Both the position numbers and the translations under genes were made by a program. Shown piece after piece: positions 24,998-33,647 of a DNA stretch of 45,926 nt; position 1 is the stretch's first letter, and each line of letters begins with the position of its first letter. This DNA comes from Oscillatoria sp. FACHB-1406 (GTDB taxonomy: Bacteria > Cyanobacteriota > Cyanobacteriia > Cyanobacteriales > Spirulinaceae), in NCBI RefSeq assembly GCF_014698145.1, contig NZ_JACJSM010000036.1, forward strand, positions 1 to 45,926, written 5' to 3'. A model generated the notes under the pieces. The model saw only the letters and a program-made list of their open reading frames with translations. It was not told the origin of the DNA and did no database searches.

Positions 24998-25795
24998 ATG
25001 AATCCAGAACCGAATCCCAGTGTTGCGATCGCAGCAATACCGATTTTACGCCTCGAACGAGTCAGTCTCGCCGCTCCGATTGGTGCAGCGTTAATTTTAC
25101 GAGAACTGAGTTTTGCGATCGCGCCTCACGAACGCATTGCCCTCATCGGTGCGTCCGGTGCGGGAAAAACCTCGCTCCTGCGCCTACTCAACCGCCTCAG
25201 CGAACCCACACAGGGCGCAATCTTCCTGGAGGGGCAACCCCTAGCTCGTCTGAATCCGATTCAATTGCGGCGGGAAGTCGTTTTGGTAGCGCAGGAACCC
25301 AAATTGCTGGGAATGACGGTCGCCGAAGCGCTGGCTTATCCCTTAAAGTTGCAGCAACTTCCAGCCGGGGAAATTCGAGAACGGGTGAGGCGTTGGTGCG
25401 ATCGCTTGCATTTACCCGCCCAGTGGGGAGAACGCCGCGATTTGCAACTTTCCGCCGGACAGCGACAACTCTGCGCGATCGCGCGAGGGCTGATTATGCA
25501 ACCGAAAGTGCTGTTTCTCGACGAACCCACCTCGGCTTTAGATTTCGGCACAGCCCAGCATTTACTGCAAGTGTTGGGCGAAGCGAGCGATAATCGGGAA
25601 ATGACGGTTGTGATGGCGAATCATCACCTCGAACAGAGCCAACAATGGTGCAGTCGCGTCCTCTACCTCGAAGACGGACAGTTACGCAAAGATGCGCCAT
25701 GCGATCGTCTCGATTGGGAAGAACTGCGCGACACCCTGCGCCAATTGGAAGCTCGCAACCGCAGCGAATGGGACGACGAAGACGAATCCGAGTAG
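24998..25795 (+). CDS. ABC transporter ATP-binding protein (FetA/YbbL-like)
   Basis: A 265-residue ABC ATPase. Walker A is GASGAGKT (51-58), the Q-loop is VAQEP, the signature is LSAGQ (151-155) and Walker B is VLFLDEPT (171-178). The switch His is in MANHHLEQ. The overall shape resembles the FetA/STAR1 group, whose permease (FetB/STAR2) exports metal ions. No permease gene lies nearby, so the substrate is open. A GTT-rich stretch precedes the start; a frame-shifted overlapping frame (24985-25593) is not real. The C-terminal end (SEWDDEDESE) is unusually acidic. Confidence 0.88.
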   Translation: MNPEPNPSVAIAAIPILRLERVSLAAPIGAALILRELSFAIAPHERIALIGASGAGKTSLLRLLNRLSEPTQGAIFLEGQPLARLNPIQLRREVVLVAQEPKLLGMTVAEALAYPLKLQQLPAGEIRERVRRWCDRLHLPAQWGERRDLQLSAGQRQLCAIARGLIMQPKVLFLDEPTSALDFGTAQHLLQVLGEASDNREMTVVMANHHLEQSQQWCSRVLYLEDGQLRKDAPCDRLDWEELRDTLRQLEARNRSEWDDEDESE

Positions 25796-26033
25796 CCATC
25801 TTGCCCAATTCAAATTTTGGAGCGAATGGACAAGATTGGCGATCGACGTGCGTTTTTTGGGGCCGTAGCAGGCTCGATTGCGATCGAAGAAGAGTATTCT
25901 TGTCTCCAATCGAGCCTTTTCGCTCTCTTATATAAAATCCGCAAAATCGCCCATTATTAAGAACATCACCCCGTCACCTCGTCCCCCCGTCCCCCCGTCC
26001 CCCTTAACTTAGGTGATTCAACCGGATTTTATA

Positions 26034-27107
26034 TTACCGGAATGGGGGCGAATACATCAAACCGCCCTTCGTCCACAATTCGTTTTGACCTCTGGGCATT
26101 TTAAACTTCGATTGTTGACCCATATTGCGATCGTAAATTTCCCCATAATTGCCCACAGATTTGATGACTTTAACCATGAAATCGTTGGGCAAACCTAATC
26201 CTTTCCCTAAATCTCCTGAAGTGCCGAGAAATCGCTTAACCGTCTCGTCGTTACTACTTGCCATTTGCTCGACATTGGCCTGAGTAATCCCCAATTCTTC
26301 CGCTTCAATTAAGCCATACGTGACCCATTTCACGACATCGAACCAAGCCGAATCGTTATTAATTGTCACCGGACCGAGCGGTTCTTTAGACATAGTGACA
26401 TCGAGTAAAATATGATCGTCGGGCTTCTTAAGCGTACTGCGGCGCGCCACGAGTTGCGATCGATCCGATGTCATCCCCTGGCAGCGCCCGGAATCGTAGG
26501 CTGCATAAGCGGGATCGGCTTGTTGGAAGGTGACGGGTTCCACGGTGACACCCGCTTTCTTCATATTATCGGTCAGGTTTAACTCGGTGGTGGTTCCCGC
26601 TTCCACGCATACGGTTTTACCCTGAAAATCTTTTAAACTCTTAATGCCGCTATCTTTACGCACCATCATTCCTTGCCCGTCGTAGAAGGTCGTCGGGGCG
26701 AATTCCAAACCGACAGAAGTATCGCGGCTTAGCGTCCAGGTGGTATTGCGCGAGAGCATATCGACTTCACCTCCCGATAAGGCGGTAAAGCGTTCGGTCG
26801 AGTCGAGGTTGCGATATTCAACTTTGCTCGCATCTCCGAAGATAGCAGCGGCGACTGCCTTACAAACGTCTACATCCAAGCCGGAGTATTCGCCTTTCTC
26901 ATTAGCAAAACTGAAGCCCGGAATCCCTCCATCAACGCCGCAGACTAGCTCGCCTCTGCTTTTAACGATATCCAAACGACTTTTGCCGCCACCGGCTGCT
27001 GGTTTTCCTCCCGTTCCTCCTTGAGATTGGGTGGTATCGGTAGCACAGGAGGTTAGGGAAGCGACGAGCAGCAGAACCGCTATCGGGAAGGAACTCCATT
27101 TCAGCAT
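26034..27107 (-). CDS. Amino-acid ABC transporter substrate-binding lipoprotein
   Basis: The protein has 357 residues from the ATG at 27107 (a GTG 9 nt upstream is possible). A lipoprotein signal ends in L-T-S-C (Cys21), so it is anchored on the periplasmic side. The domain fits family 3 solute-binding proteins of the AapJ/BztA general amino-acid type, with motifs VCGVDGGIPGFSF, GLDVDVCKAVAAAIFGD, RFTALSGGEVDMLSRNTTWT and TVCVEAGTTTELN. Related cyanobacterial NatF-type proteins bind acidic and neutral amino acids. No permease or ATPase genes of this class flank it, so it must use components encoded elsewhere. A 115-nt-plus AT-rich gap precedes the start. Confidence 0.93.
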   Translation of the reverse strand: MLKWSSFPIAVLLLVASLTSCATDTTQSQGGTGGKPAAGGGKSRLDIVKSRGELVCGVDGGIPGFSFANEKGEYSGLDVDVCKAVAAAIFGDASKVEYRNLDSTERFTALSGGEVDMLSRNTTWTLSRDTSVGLEFAPTTFYDGQGMMVRKDSGIKSLKDFQGKTVCVEAGTTTELNLTDNMKKAGVTVEPVTFQQADPAYAAYDSGRCQGMTSDRSQLVARRSTLKKPDDHILLDVTMSKEPLGPVTINNDSAWFDVVKWVTYGLIEAEELGITQANVEQMASSNDETVKRFLGTSGDLGKGLGLPNDFMVKVIKSVGNYGEIYDRNMGQQSKFKMPRGQNELWTKGGLMYSPPFR

Positions 27108-27250
27108 TCGTTTCACGCGCCTTTGTTTGAACGAGATTTGACAGTAGCATTTTATAGCACTCTTATCATCCTGAAGTGCTTTTGCGGAGCAGGGGGTGCA
27201 ATGGGCTACAAAATTACGTCATCGGGCGTAAAGTCCTAATGTTTCGATGC

Positions 27251-27460
27251 TCAGCGCTGTTCGGCAAGATCGCGAATTAAAGAGGTTTTGGAGCGAATGT
27301 AGTCTCCGAGCCACTCGCTTTCCATGCTTTCAAGCGCTTGCTGCTCGCTTAATCGGTCTAATAACCAGGTGACTAAGCTCGCGTCGTCTTGTCCTAGGAG
27401 AAAGGCGGCTTGAGTATTTTCCACTAAAGACCACAATTGACGCAGGGTTACTGAAGTCAT
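27251..27460 (-). CDS. Conserved cyanobacterial small protein (SVTLRQLWSLVENTQ family)
   Basis: A 69-residue helical protein. The N-terminal stretch SVTLRQLWSLVENTQAAFLLGQDDASLVTWLL recurs in cyanobacteria as a short protein of unknown role. Acidic and leucine-rich helices dominate, and there is no signal peptide or TM segment. The ATG at 27460 is the only sensible start. It lies between the binding lipoprotein and the FMN reductase on the same strand, but gaps of over 140 nt argue against one tight operon. Confidence 0.68.
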   Translation of the reverse strand: MTSVTLRQLWSLVENTQAAFLLGQDDASLVTWLLDRLSEQQALESMESEWLGDYIRSKTSLIRDLAEQR

Positions 27461-27698
27461 AAGGTTTGTAGCTGGGGGTAGGCGACAAGAGCGAGAATTT
27501 AAAATCCTCTTAGTAGCTTCCCGATCGAAGCTATCCTTAATTATTGCTTAAGAATACCGCAGTCGATAGGTATGCGAGCGCATGGTTTTAAATCTTGACC
27601 GAATCTTAGCCATATACTTCCCAGATGACACAAAATGCAACATTTGAAGTGCAGACAGTTTGCAATCTTGATGAGTATTTGTTCCTAGGATTTTTGCG

Positions 27699-28244
27699 TT
27701 AATAAATACCCCGCAGTTTGCGTGTATTTTCCACCAAGCTTTCTGCAAAGCGATCGAAGCGTTCGGAGAGTTTTTCATCGATTAATTTGCCTTCAGAATT
27801 AAATGCTTGCCACGCTTGCCCGATCGCGATTTGTTCTGGAATTACCCATGCGTGAACCCAGCGCAAAATGACTCGCAAATCATTTAAAGCATTATTGTTG
27901 GACTGTCCGCCTAGGACACTGATTCCTCCAGCGACTTTCCCGGAAAGATGCTCGAAACTCATTAAGTCGAGCGCATTTTTCAGTACGCCGCTGATACTGC
28001 CGTGATATTCCGGCGTAACGAGAACGATACCGTCAGCTTCGTTAAAACTTTGGCGCAACCGCTCGACATCGGGGTAGTCTGGGTAGTCCCCGCCGCCGCT
28101 ACAAAACGGCAAATTTAGCGTTTGAATGTCGAGAATGTCCATCTCTGCACCTAGGGCTTTCAACCGTACTGCTGCTTCTTGCAAGGCAAGATTGCTATAA
28201 GCCTGGGGTCGCAAGCTTCCACTCAGTCCTACAATTTTAACCAT
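27699..28244 (-). CDS. NADPH-dependent FMN reductase-like flavoprotein
   Basis: A 181-residue flavodoxin-fold protein. The phosphate-binding loop is SGSLRPQAYSN (about 8-18) and the second signature is TPEYHGSISGVLKNALDL (about 77-94). The -LGGQSNNNALNDLR- segment is also typical. Members reduce FMN, quinones, chromate or azo dyes with NAD(P)H; the physiological substrate is not evident. The ATG at 28244 begins MVKIVGLSGSLR. An overlapping minus-strand frame at 27548-27778 is a shadow. Confidence 0.9.
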   Translation of the reverse strand: MVKIVGLSGSLRPQAYSNLALQEAAVRLKALGAEMDILDIQTLNLPFCSGGGDYPDYPDVERLRQSFNEADGIVLVTPEYHGSISGVLKNALDLMSFEHLSGKVAGGISVLGGQSNNNALNDLRVILRWVHAWVIPEQIAIGQAWQAFNSEGKLIDEKLSERFDRFAESLVENTRKLRGIY

Positions 28245-28357
28245 ACTTTATTCCTTATTCGTAGTCGTTATGAGTTCGTATAAAACCATAGTAGCGAACC
28301 TCACTCCCAACTGTCAAATTGCGGGCAGATATAAATAATTGACAATGGATAATGGAT

Positions 28358-28471
28358 GAATGGCACTGACTTAAGGCTGGTGGGCGCTGCCCACCCTACG
28401 AAATTATCTGTAGAGACGTTGTATACAACGTCTCTACAGGCGATTTTTTAACTCTTATTTCAGTGCCATTC
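28358..28471. mobile_element. Small MITE-like element with nested palindromes and 10-bp direct repeats
   Basis: GAATGGCACTGA (28358-28369) and TCAGTGCCATTC (28460-28471) are perfect 12-bp inverted ends of a 114-bp element. Inside are the GGTGGGCGCTGCCCACC hairpin and a perfect 30-bp palindrome at 28409-28438 (half-site TGTAGAGACGTTGTA). GATAATGGAT flanks it on both sides (28348-28357 and 28472-28481), consistent with a target duplication, although the flank is itself repetitive. It has no coding capacity and is distinct from the 12.7-kb MITE. Confidence 0.75.
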
Positions 28472-28506
28472 GATAATGGATAATTGACAACGACCGAGCT
28501 TGAGAC

Positions 28507-30102
28507 TCAATTCGGCATTTCGATCGCGAATTCCAAGGCTTGTCCTTGCAAGCTCCCAAACTTAAGCTGCACTCCCGAGTACAAAGCAATCTCTTGGTGA
28601 TGAACCCTCTGCCAGCCACCCGTACCGGATACGAGCGTGCCGTAGCGCGAAAAATCGCGCAGAAAATACTGCTTGGCGCTGTCCGGCTGAAAGCCAGTTT
28701 CGCGACAGATAATTTCCGCGTGATGCTGGCTAACCCACTGTTCCGGAATCACCAGATCGTTTTCCTGTCGCCGCCCGACGCGCATTAACCCGCCGCGCAG
28801 GGGCCAGACTCTCGAGCGTTCTTCCACCGATCGCAACAAAGCAACCGGCTGAGTTCCTTTCAAACTGTCCGGTTGCAGGGTTGGCAGTTCGGTAATGCCG
28901 CGATCGAGCGGTTCGAGGAGTTCGCCCTCAAACTCCGGGTGCATATAAAGGATCGGCAGCGTCCAGGCGGGTTGATTGAACTTATACAGCGTTAAGAGGT
29001 GCTGCCGAGCGACAGCAACCGCCAAATCCACCGGCATTCGCTGAGCGAGGGCTTCAGTCAAGGTTTCGATAAAGCTCAACGCTTCGCGATCGGCAATTTC
29101 GTCGCGCATAGCGAGGACAGCGGGAACGCCGTGGTGAATTAAAACTTCAGCCAAACTGCTGCGGGCGATGGCGCGACTGCCAGCGAGATCGGGCTGCGCG
29201 CCCCAGCAGGCATTAAAAACGGCGAGGGTAACGCGGGTGCGAACTAAAACTTGCGCTAATTCGGTGCCGTTAATCGTTTCGCTCGCGCCTAAAAAGAGCA
29301 AACCGCCATCGGGAGCGGGAACGCCATGACCGGCATAGAAAAAAACATTATAATCCCCCACCTCGAGGGCGGCGATCAGTTCGGCGGGAGTGGGTTTTAA
29401 GAGGCGATCGACTTGCGGCGGGGGCGAGAGGCGGCGTTCGGACTGAAGCCCCAAAGCGGAGGGATGGGCGAGGATGCGGGTTAGAGTTTCGGCTTCGTCC
29501 TGGAGTTTGAGTTCGAGCATCGGTTCGCCCGCGATCGCGTCATTGTGACCCAGCACGAGCAAAATCTTCAACTGCTCTCGCGCGGCCCCCGGAGTCAGGG
29601 GATCGACATCCGTCGTCGTGCGGCTGAAAAGCAATTGTTGATTGAGAGAGACCGATTGTTTCCCCACTTCAGGTTGCATGATTTCCCAGGGTAAGGGAAT
29701 CAAATTGGGGTCTCGAATATCGAGGCGCAAGCGGAGGGGTTGATTTTGTCCGAGCGCTAGCCCCCGACTTTGAGCGAAACTCACTTGAATCGAACCGTTA
29801 AAAAGCCACTGCCAGAGGGCGATCCCCAAATCCTGCATTAAGCGGCTGCTGTAACCTTGAACCTCTAAAGCGGGCATCTCCAGATTCGGTTTTCCCACTT
29901 CAGGAATGGGGAGATGAAGTTCGGATTGAAGCGAAAACATTTGTTGCCATGCCAACCATTTTTGGGTCAAGTCGTCAGACCAAGTGCAGTCTTCATGGAG
30001 ATAAGCACTGGTTAGAGGCGCTTGGATGACCCAAATCGCGAAGTTTTCCGAACCGACTTTGGTTAAGCGCGAGAGCGCGATACTGAGACCGGGAGTAGAC
30101 AT
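28507..30102 (-). CDS. CHAT protease-like and FHA domain protein
   Basis: The protein has 531 residues. Residues about 90-400 form a CHAT (caspase HetF-associated with TPRs) peptidase-like domain with the catalytic dyad apparently intact: His259 in FYAGHGVPAPDGG and Cys299 in LAVFNACWGA. Residues about 430-530 are an FHA domain (MRVGRRQENDLVIPEQWVSQHHAEI, then FLRDFSRYGTLVSG), which binds phosphothreonine peptides. It has no signal peptide. It lies 53 nt downstream of a PP2C phosphatase gene on the same strand. Known CHAT proteases act in conflict or cell-death systems after activation by partners; here FHA plausibly couples activity to a phosphorylation state set by the phosphatase and an unseen kinase. 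That is inference. Confidence 0.88.
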   Translation of the reverse strand: MSTPGLSIALSRLTKVGSENFAIWVIQAPLTSAYLHEDCTWSDDLTQKWLAWQQMFSLQSELHLPIPEVGKPNLEMPALEVQGYSSRLMQDLGIALWQWLFNGSIQVSFAQSRGLALGQNQPLRLRLDIRDPNLIPLPWEIMQPEVGKQSVSLNQQLLFSRTTTDVDPLTPGAAREQLKILLVLGHNDAIAGEPMLELKLQDEAETLTRILAHPSALGLQSERRLSPPPQVDRLLKPTPAELIAALEVGDYNVFFYAGHGVPAPDGGLLFLGASETINGTELAQVLVRTRVTLAVFNACWGAQPDLAGSRAIARSSLAEVLIHHGVPAVLAMRDEIADREALSFIETLTEALAQRMPVDLAVAVARQHLLTLYKFNQPAWTLPILYMHPEFEGELLEPLDRGITELPTLQPDSLKGTQPVALLRSVEERSRVWPLRGGLMRVGRRQENDLVIPEQWVSQHHAEIICRETGFQPDSAKQYFLRDFSRYGTLVSGTGGWQRVHHQEIALYSGVQLKFGSLQGQALEFAIEMPN

Positions 30103-30155
30103 TCCAGGATTGTAGTCCTTTGGGAGGACAAATTAGAAGGCCCCGCGAATGGCAA

Positions 30156-32501
30156 TTATCGGTTGCTGGGGGACGGGGGCGAGGTGGGAGAAGGGATGGG
30201 GGAGGGTTGAGAGCTTCTGCTACTGGGGGACGCGGGTGGGGTAGGAGAGAGGATGGAGGAGGATTGAGAGCTTCCGCGCGGTTCTTGGGGGCGAGAGGGA
30301 GCGCAGTTTTTAGCGACGGTTCGGTCGAGTCGTTTGGCTGCGGCGATCGCGCCATCGAGCGGACGAACCCACCCTTCTGTTCCGGCGAGGACAGAAGGCT
30401 TTGCCGGAGCGCTCTTACAAACTCGTACTTTCAACCAAGCCTGTCGCTCGGCATCCAGCACTTTGCCCGTCACTAGCAATTGACTGCCGGGGGCAAGGGT
30501 TTGTGGGACGGCGGGGGTGGGCTGGGGGTAAAGCCGGACTGCTTGGGGGATCTCGAGCAGCGCGCCGAAGTCGGGGGTGCTGACTGAAGGCGCGACTGAA
30601 GGCGCGGGCGAAGGGAAAGTATCGAGGGCGGTGGGGGTGGGTTCGGGCGTGCCTCCTAATAAGTCGTTGGCGCGCGATCGCACTTCGGGAAACAACCAAT
30701 ACGATAAGCCCGCCAGTCCCAGAGTGCCTAGGAGCAAGACCGCTAGGGCGAGGGCAAGGCGCGGCAGTACGGAGGAACGCGGACTGGGAGCGGGCAGAAC
30801 GCGCTCGGTGTTTCCGGCTCCGATGACTTCGGTGGGGAGTTGAGTCGTATCGTTGTCGAGGGCTTTAGCGTCTTCGGCGGGGGGTAGGGCAATGGGGCGA
30901 TCGTTTTCGGTGGGGCTGGGGGCTAGAACCTGACAGGCGAACAGAGCAATGGTGATATTGTCGTGACCGTTTTGACGGGTGGCGATTTCCATGAGGTTTT
31001 CGACCGCACGCTCGATGGGCTGTTTGTTGTTGAGGACGGGGAGAATTTCGCTTTCCCAGTATTGTTCGACGCGATCGAAATCGCTCAAGCCATCGGAGCA
31101 GAGGAGAAAGATGCAGTCTTCATCTAAGGTGAAGCGGTTAATCGTCGGGCGCAAGCGAGAGGAGGAGTTCATGCCCAAGGCTTGCAGGAGCGCTCCGGCG
31201 TTGGGGTGTTGAATGGCGTTGCGGTAGAAGGTATAGCCCAAACGGACTTCCCAAGAGGCCCAGTCGTCATCGAGGGTTGTTTGAGTGCAGCCAAAGCGAT
31301 CGATTCGGTAGATTCGAGAGTCGCCGACGTGAGCGAGATACATCTGCCGAGCGCGCGCCAGAGCGAGGACGAGGGTGGTTCCCATGCGCTGGCGCTCTTG
31401 CCGCTGTTCGAGGTCGTTGCGATTGCTAATCGCATCGTTGGCTTCGCAAACGGCTTCTTCGATGGTTTCGACGAGGGCGGACGTACTGACGGCTTTAGTA
31501 CCGTTTTGGAGGAGGGCTAAGCGGTCCCGAACGAGATCGATGGCGATGCGCGAGGCGATTTCTCCGCCTTCGTGACCGCCGATGCCATCGCAGACCAATG
31601 CGAGGGGATAGTCTCGGTCTTGAACGTCTATGCGGCTTTGGGGGAGCGGGTAGCAGGCATCTTCATTGTGGTCTCGACTGGGGCCGGTATCGGTCAGGGC
31701 GTAGATTTGATACTGTCGTCGATCCTCGTTTCCGCATTCGTCTAAGGCGCGATCGAGCCGCGCGATTAAAACGTCGATGCGATCGAGTTGCCCGGAGCGG
31801 AGTTGCTCGATGAGTTTGGAGAGAAAGGGTTGAATTTTGGGCGCGCTAGTCGGGAGCCATTGAGACCATAATTCGCCCAGTTGTTGGAGGGTGGGTTTCT
31901 CGGCGCGATCGGGCCATAATTCTTGCAGCCGGAACGTTGCGCCGTTGACTCGCAAGAGTTCTGGAGCGAGCAGACTGGAGGCGACATTTTGGTTGAGCAA
32001 GGGCTGCCAGAGTTGAGCCATTTGCCACAGCCAGTGGAGTTGGCGCAGGGGGGAGGCTTGGGGCCAAGCGCTGGTGAGTTGGGGAAAATATTCGCCGCGA
32101 TCGAATTTTTCGCGAACCGCTGCCGAGATGCTACCGCTTTCGAGCAACCAAATTCCGGGCGTGCCATCTTCTTTGCCTCGCTCGAGTTGACCGTAAACTT
32201 GAGGGACTTGGGGTCGGTAGGGAAAGAGCTTGAGGTAGTTGAAAATGGACGGTGGAATGTCTTCGAGCAGGAGGGGAGGGACGGCGGGTTGGGTATCCAG
32301 GACTAACTGCGAACCGAGGGCGAGATAGCGATCGCCCCCGACCCATTCTCCGGGCTGATAATGCTCCAGACTTCGCCCGACTGCCCATAAGTAACGTTTG
32401 AGGAGCGGGGTGCGACATTGATGGCAAAACTTACCATCGAGTGGATTGGCGGCTTGACAGCCCGGATTGGAGCAATAAAGTTCGATCGCGGTATCTTGCA
32501 T
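30156..32501 (-). CDS. Zinc-ribbon, pseudokinase-like, PP2C phosphatase with TM and SH3b-like tail
   Basis: The protein has 781 residues from the ATG at 32501. Domain order is: a zinc ribbon (Cys10, Cys15, Cys26, Cys29); a region of ~200 residues with kinase-like layout but no obvious catalytic motifs; then a PP2C (PPM) Ser/Thr phosphatase at about 266-525. Its metal-binding motifs are DHNEDACY, LVCDGIGGHEGG (Asp305), LAHVGDSRIYRI, LCSDGLSDF and GHDNITIALF. A transmembrane helix lies at about 579-604. A Pro/Ser-rich linker then leads to an SH3b-like module (about 650-735) that would be extracytoplasmic. The final ~50 residues are PSPTPPSP-type low complexity. It heads the operon with the CHAT-FHA gene. 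Confidence 0.9.
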   Translation of the reverse strand: MQDTAIELYCSNPGCQAANPLDGKFCHQCRTPLLKRYLWAVGRSLEHYQPGEWVGGDRYLALGSQLVLDTQPAVPPLLLEDIPPSIFNYLKLFPYRPQVPQVYGQLERGKEDGTPGIWLLESGSISAAVREKFDRGEYFPQLTSAWPQASPLRQLHWLWQMAQLWQPLLNQNVASSLLAPELLRVNGATFRLQELWPDRAEKPTLQQLGELWSQWLPTSAPKIQPFLSKLIEQLRSGQLDRIDVLIARLDRALDECGNEDRRQYQIYALTDTGPSRDHNEDACYPLPQSRIDVQDRDYPLALVCDGIGGHEGGEIASRIAIDLVRDRLALLQNGTKAVSTSALVETIEEAVCEANDAISNRNDLEQRQERQRMGTTLVLALARARQMYLAHVGDSRIYRIDRFGCTQTTLDDDWASWEVRLGYTFYRNAIQHPNAGALLQALGMNSSSRLRPTINRFTLDEDCIFLLCSDGLSDFDRVEQYWESEILPVLNNKQPIERAVENLMEIATRQNGHDNITIALFACQVLAPSPTENDRPIALPPAEDAKALDNDTTQLPTEVIGAGNTERVLPAPSPRSSVLPRLALALAVLLLGTLGLAGLSYWLFPEVRSRANDLLGGTPEPTPTALDTFPSPAPSVAPSVSTPDFGALLEIPQAVRLYPQPTPAVPQTLAPGSQLLVTGKVLDAERQAWLKVRVCKSAPAKPSVLAGTEGWVRPLDGAIAAAKRLDRTVAKNCAPSRPQEPRGSSQSSSILSPTPPASPSSRSSQPSPIPSPTSPPSPSNR

Positions 32502-32832
32502 AATCTCTTGGCTCTGCGCTCGCACCAGCGCTTGGGGGCGGCTTCTGAGGCTTCGGTCGAGGGGGCTAGGTTGGATGCTTTGAACCTCAACGATGGGAAG
32601 CTCTGAAGCCTAAATCATAACTCATGCTGACCGACTCCGACGCTGACTCGATCGCTACAGTGCGACGGAACCTACAGGCTTTTGAGGAGACTTTAAAGGT
32701 CTGTTCCCGGACTTCTCACTCACTCCTGAAGACTGCATAGGAGTTTGAGCGAGTTTTAGGAACGGGATGTCCCACGGCTCTGTGCACCGCAGAACGCCAA
32801 GAAGGGCGGAATTGGGTACGGCGATCGCGGGT
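32502..32832. other. Gap between the PP2C operon and DUF6737
   Basis: This 331-nt stretch separates two same-strand (minus) gene groups and holds the promoter of the PP2C operon. Overlapping open frames on both strands are shadows of repeats and GC-rich DNA without protein-like composition. I see no RNA gene or clear operator. Confidence 0.5.
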
Positions 32833-33090
32833 TTAGTCTGGTTCTGCGGGCGGTTCTGCGAACGCTCCCGCCGCCAGACTGCGGGCGACTGCCTTCGGCC
32901 AGAGCAGAAGGAAGTAGCCCCACCAGAGCGCGATCGCAACCGCAACCGGCAATGCAACCCAAACCCGCTGCGTCAGGAACCAACTCGCCGCGATCGCTAC
33001 CGAACCCGTTAGTAAAATCGACCAGGGTTGACACCACCACGGTTTATAGTTCCAGACGTTGAAAGCGGGGACAGGAGGTTCGGTACTCAT
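32833..33090 (-). CDS. DUF6737-type small membrane protein
   Basis: An 85-residue protein with NVWNYKPWWCQPWSILLTG near the N-terminus, a recurring cyanobacterial signature. Two hydrophobic helices (about 23-40 and 45-65) make it a small integral membrane protein. Function unknown. It begins 27 nt after the ndhM stop, so the two may be co-transcribed, which hints at a thylakoid or photosynthetic link, but there is no direct support. Confidence 0.8.
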   Translation of the reverse strand: MSTEPPVPAFNVWNYKPWWCQPWSILLTGSVAIAASWFLTQRVWVALPVAVAIALWWGYFLLLWPKAVARSLAAGAFAEPPAEPD

Positions 33091-33117
33091 ATGCTGTGGA
33101 ATTTCCCGATCGCGAAC

Positions 33118-33471
33118 TTAATATTTGCCCTTGGCTTCTGGGTCGTCTACATGAGGCAGACCCATACTATAGTTCAGCACGCGGGCTTGCAGATTGTAGG
33201 TAATCTGACCCTCTTGCAGCAGGGCGCGCATTAGGTGTTCTAACTCCGAGCCAATCCGACGCAGATTGTATTCGGTCAGTTCTTCGCCGTCGTAGCTTTT
33301 GACCAACTCATCGAAGGTTTGGTAAACCTTACGAAGAGCGGTTTCGTTCCAGTTAAATTCATTGTCGGGATCGATATCGATGGTGAGAACGTTGTCGCTC
33401 TCAACCCATTCGTTATCTTTGACTTCCGCAGCATACAGGCGAATATGACGAGTCGTAGACTTTAATAACAT
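33118..33471 (-). CDS. ndhM: NAD(P)H-quinone oxidoreductase subunit M (NdhM)
   Basis: A 117-residue protein starting MLLKSTTRHIRLYAAEV. It has the family motifs SDNVLTIDIDPDNEFNW, DLTEYNLRRIGSELEH-like (here ELTEYNLRRIGSELEHLMR) and RVLNYSMGLPHV. NdhM is an oxygenic-phototroph-specific peripheral subunit of NDH-1, the thylakoid complex used in respiration, cyclic electron flow and CO2 uptake. The upstream 42 codons of the open frame are rejected because NdhM proteins begin at MLLKST. It is upstream of DUF6737. Confidence 0.96.
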   Translation of the reverse strand: MLLKSTTRHIRLYAAEVKDNEWVESDNVLTIDIDPDNEFNWNETALRKVYQTFDELVKSYDGEELTEYNLRRIGSELEHLMRALLQEGQITYNLQARVLNYSMGLPHVDDPEAKGKY

Positions 33472-33647
33472 ACGAGATCGCGGCTTTGAGGGATAAGGGG
33501 TTCGATATCTTGACTTATTTTGCCACTGTTGCGAGCCGATGACTAGCACTCGAAGCCCATTGAGATCGAAGGCGCGCGCGATCGCGGCTGCGAGCAATAC
33601 AGTACAATCTGCTACAGTATTGCTGCTCGAAGGGACAGGATCGGAGA

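Noticed and set aside
24985-25593. 202-codon plus-strand frame
   Set aside because: Overlaps the ABC ATPase in another frame and has no family features.
27548-27778. 76-codon minus-strand frame downstream of the FMN reductase
   Set aside because: Overlaps the reductase in another frame and lacks a start region.
33472-33597. N-terminal extension of ndhM
   Set aside because: NdhM proteins start at MLLKST; the extra 42 codons show no conservation.
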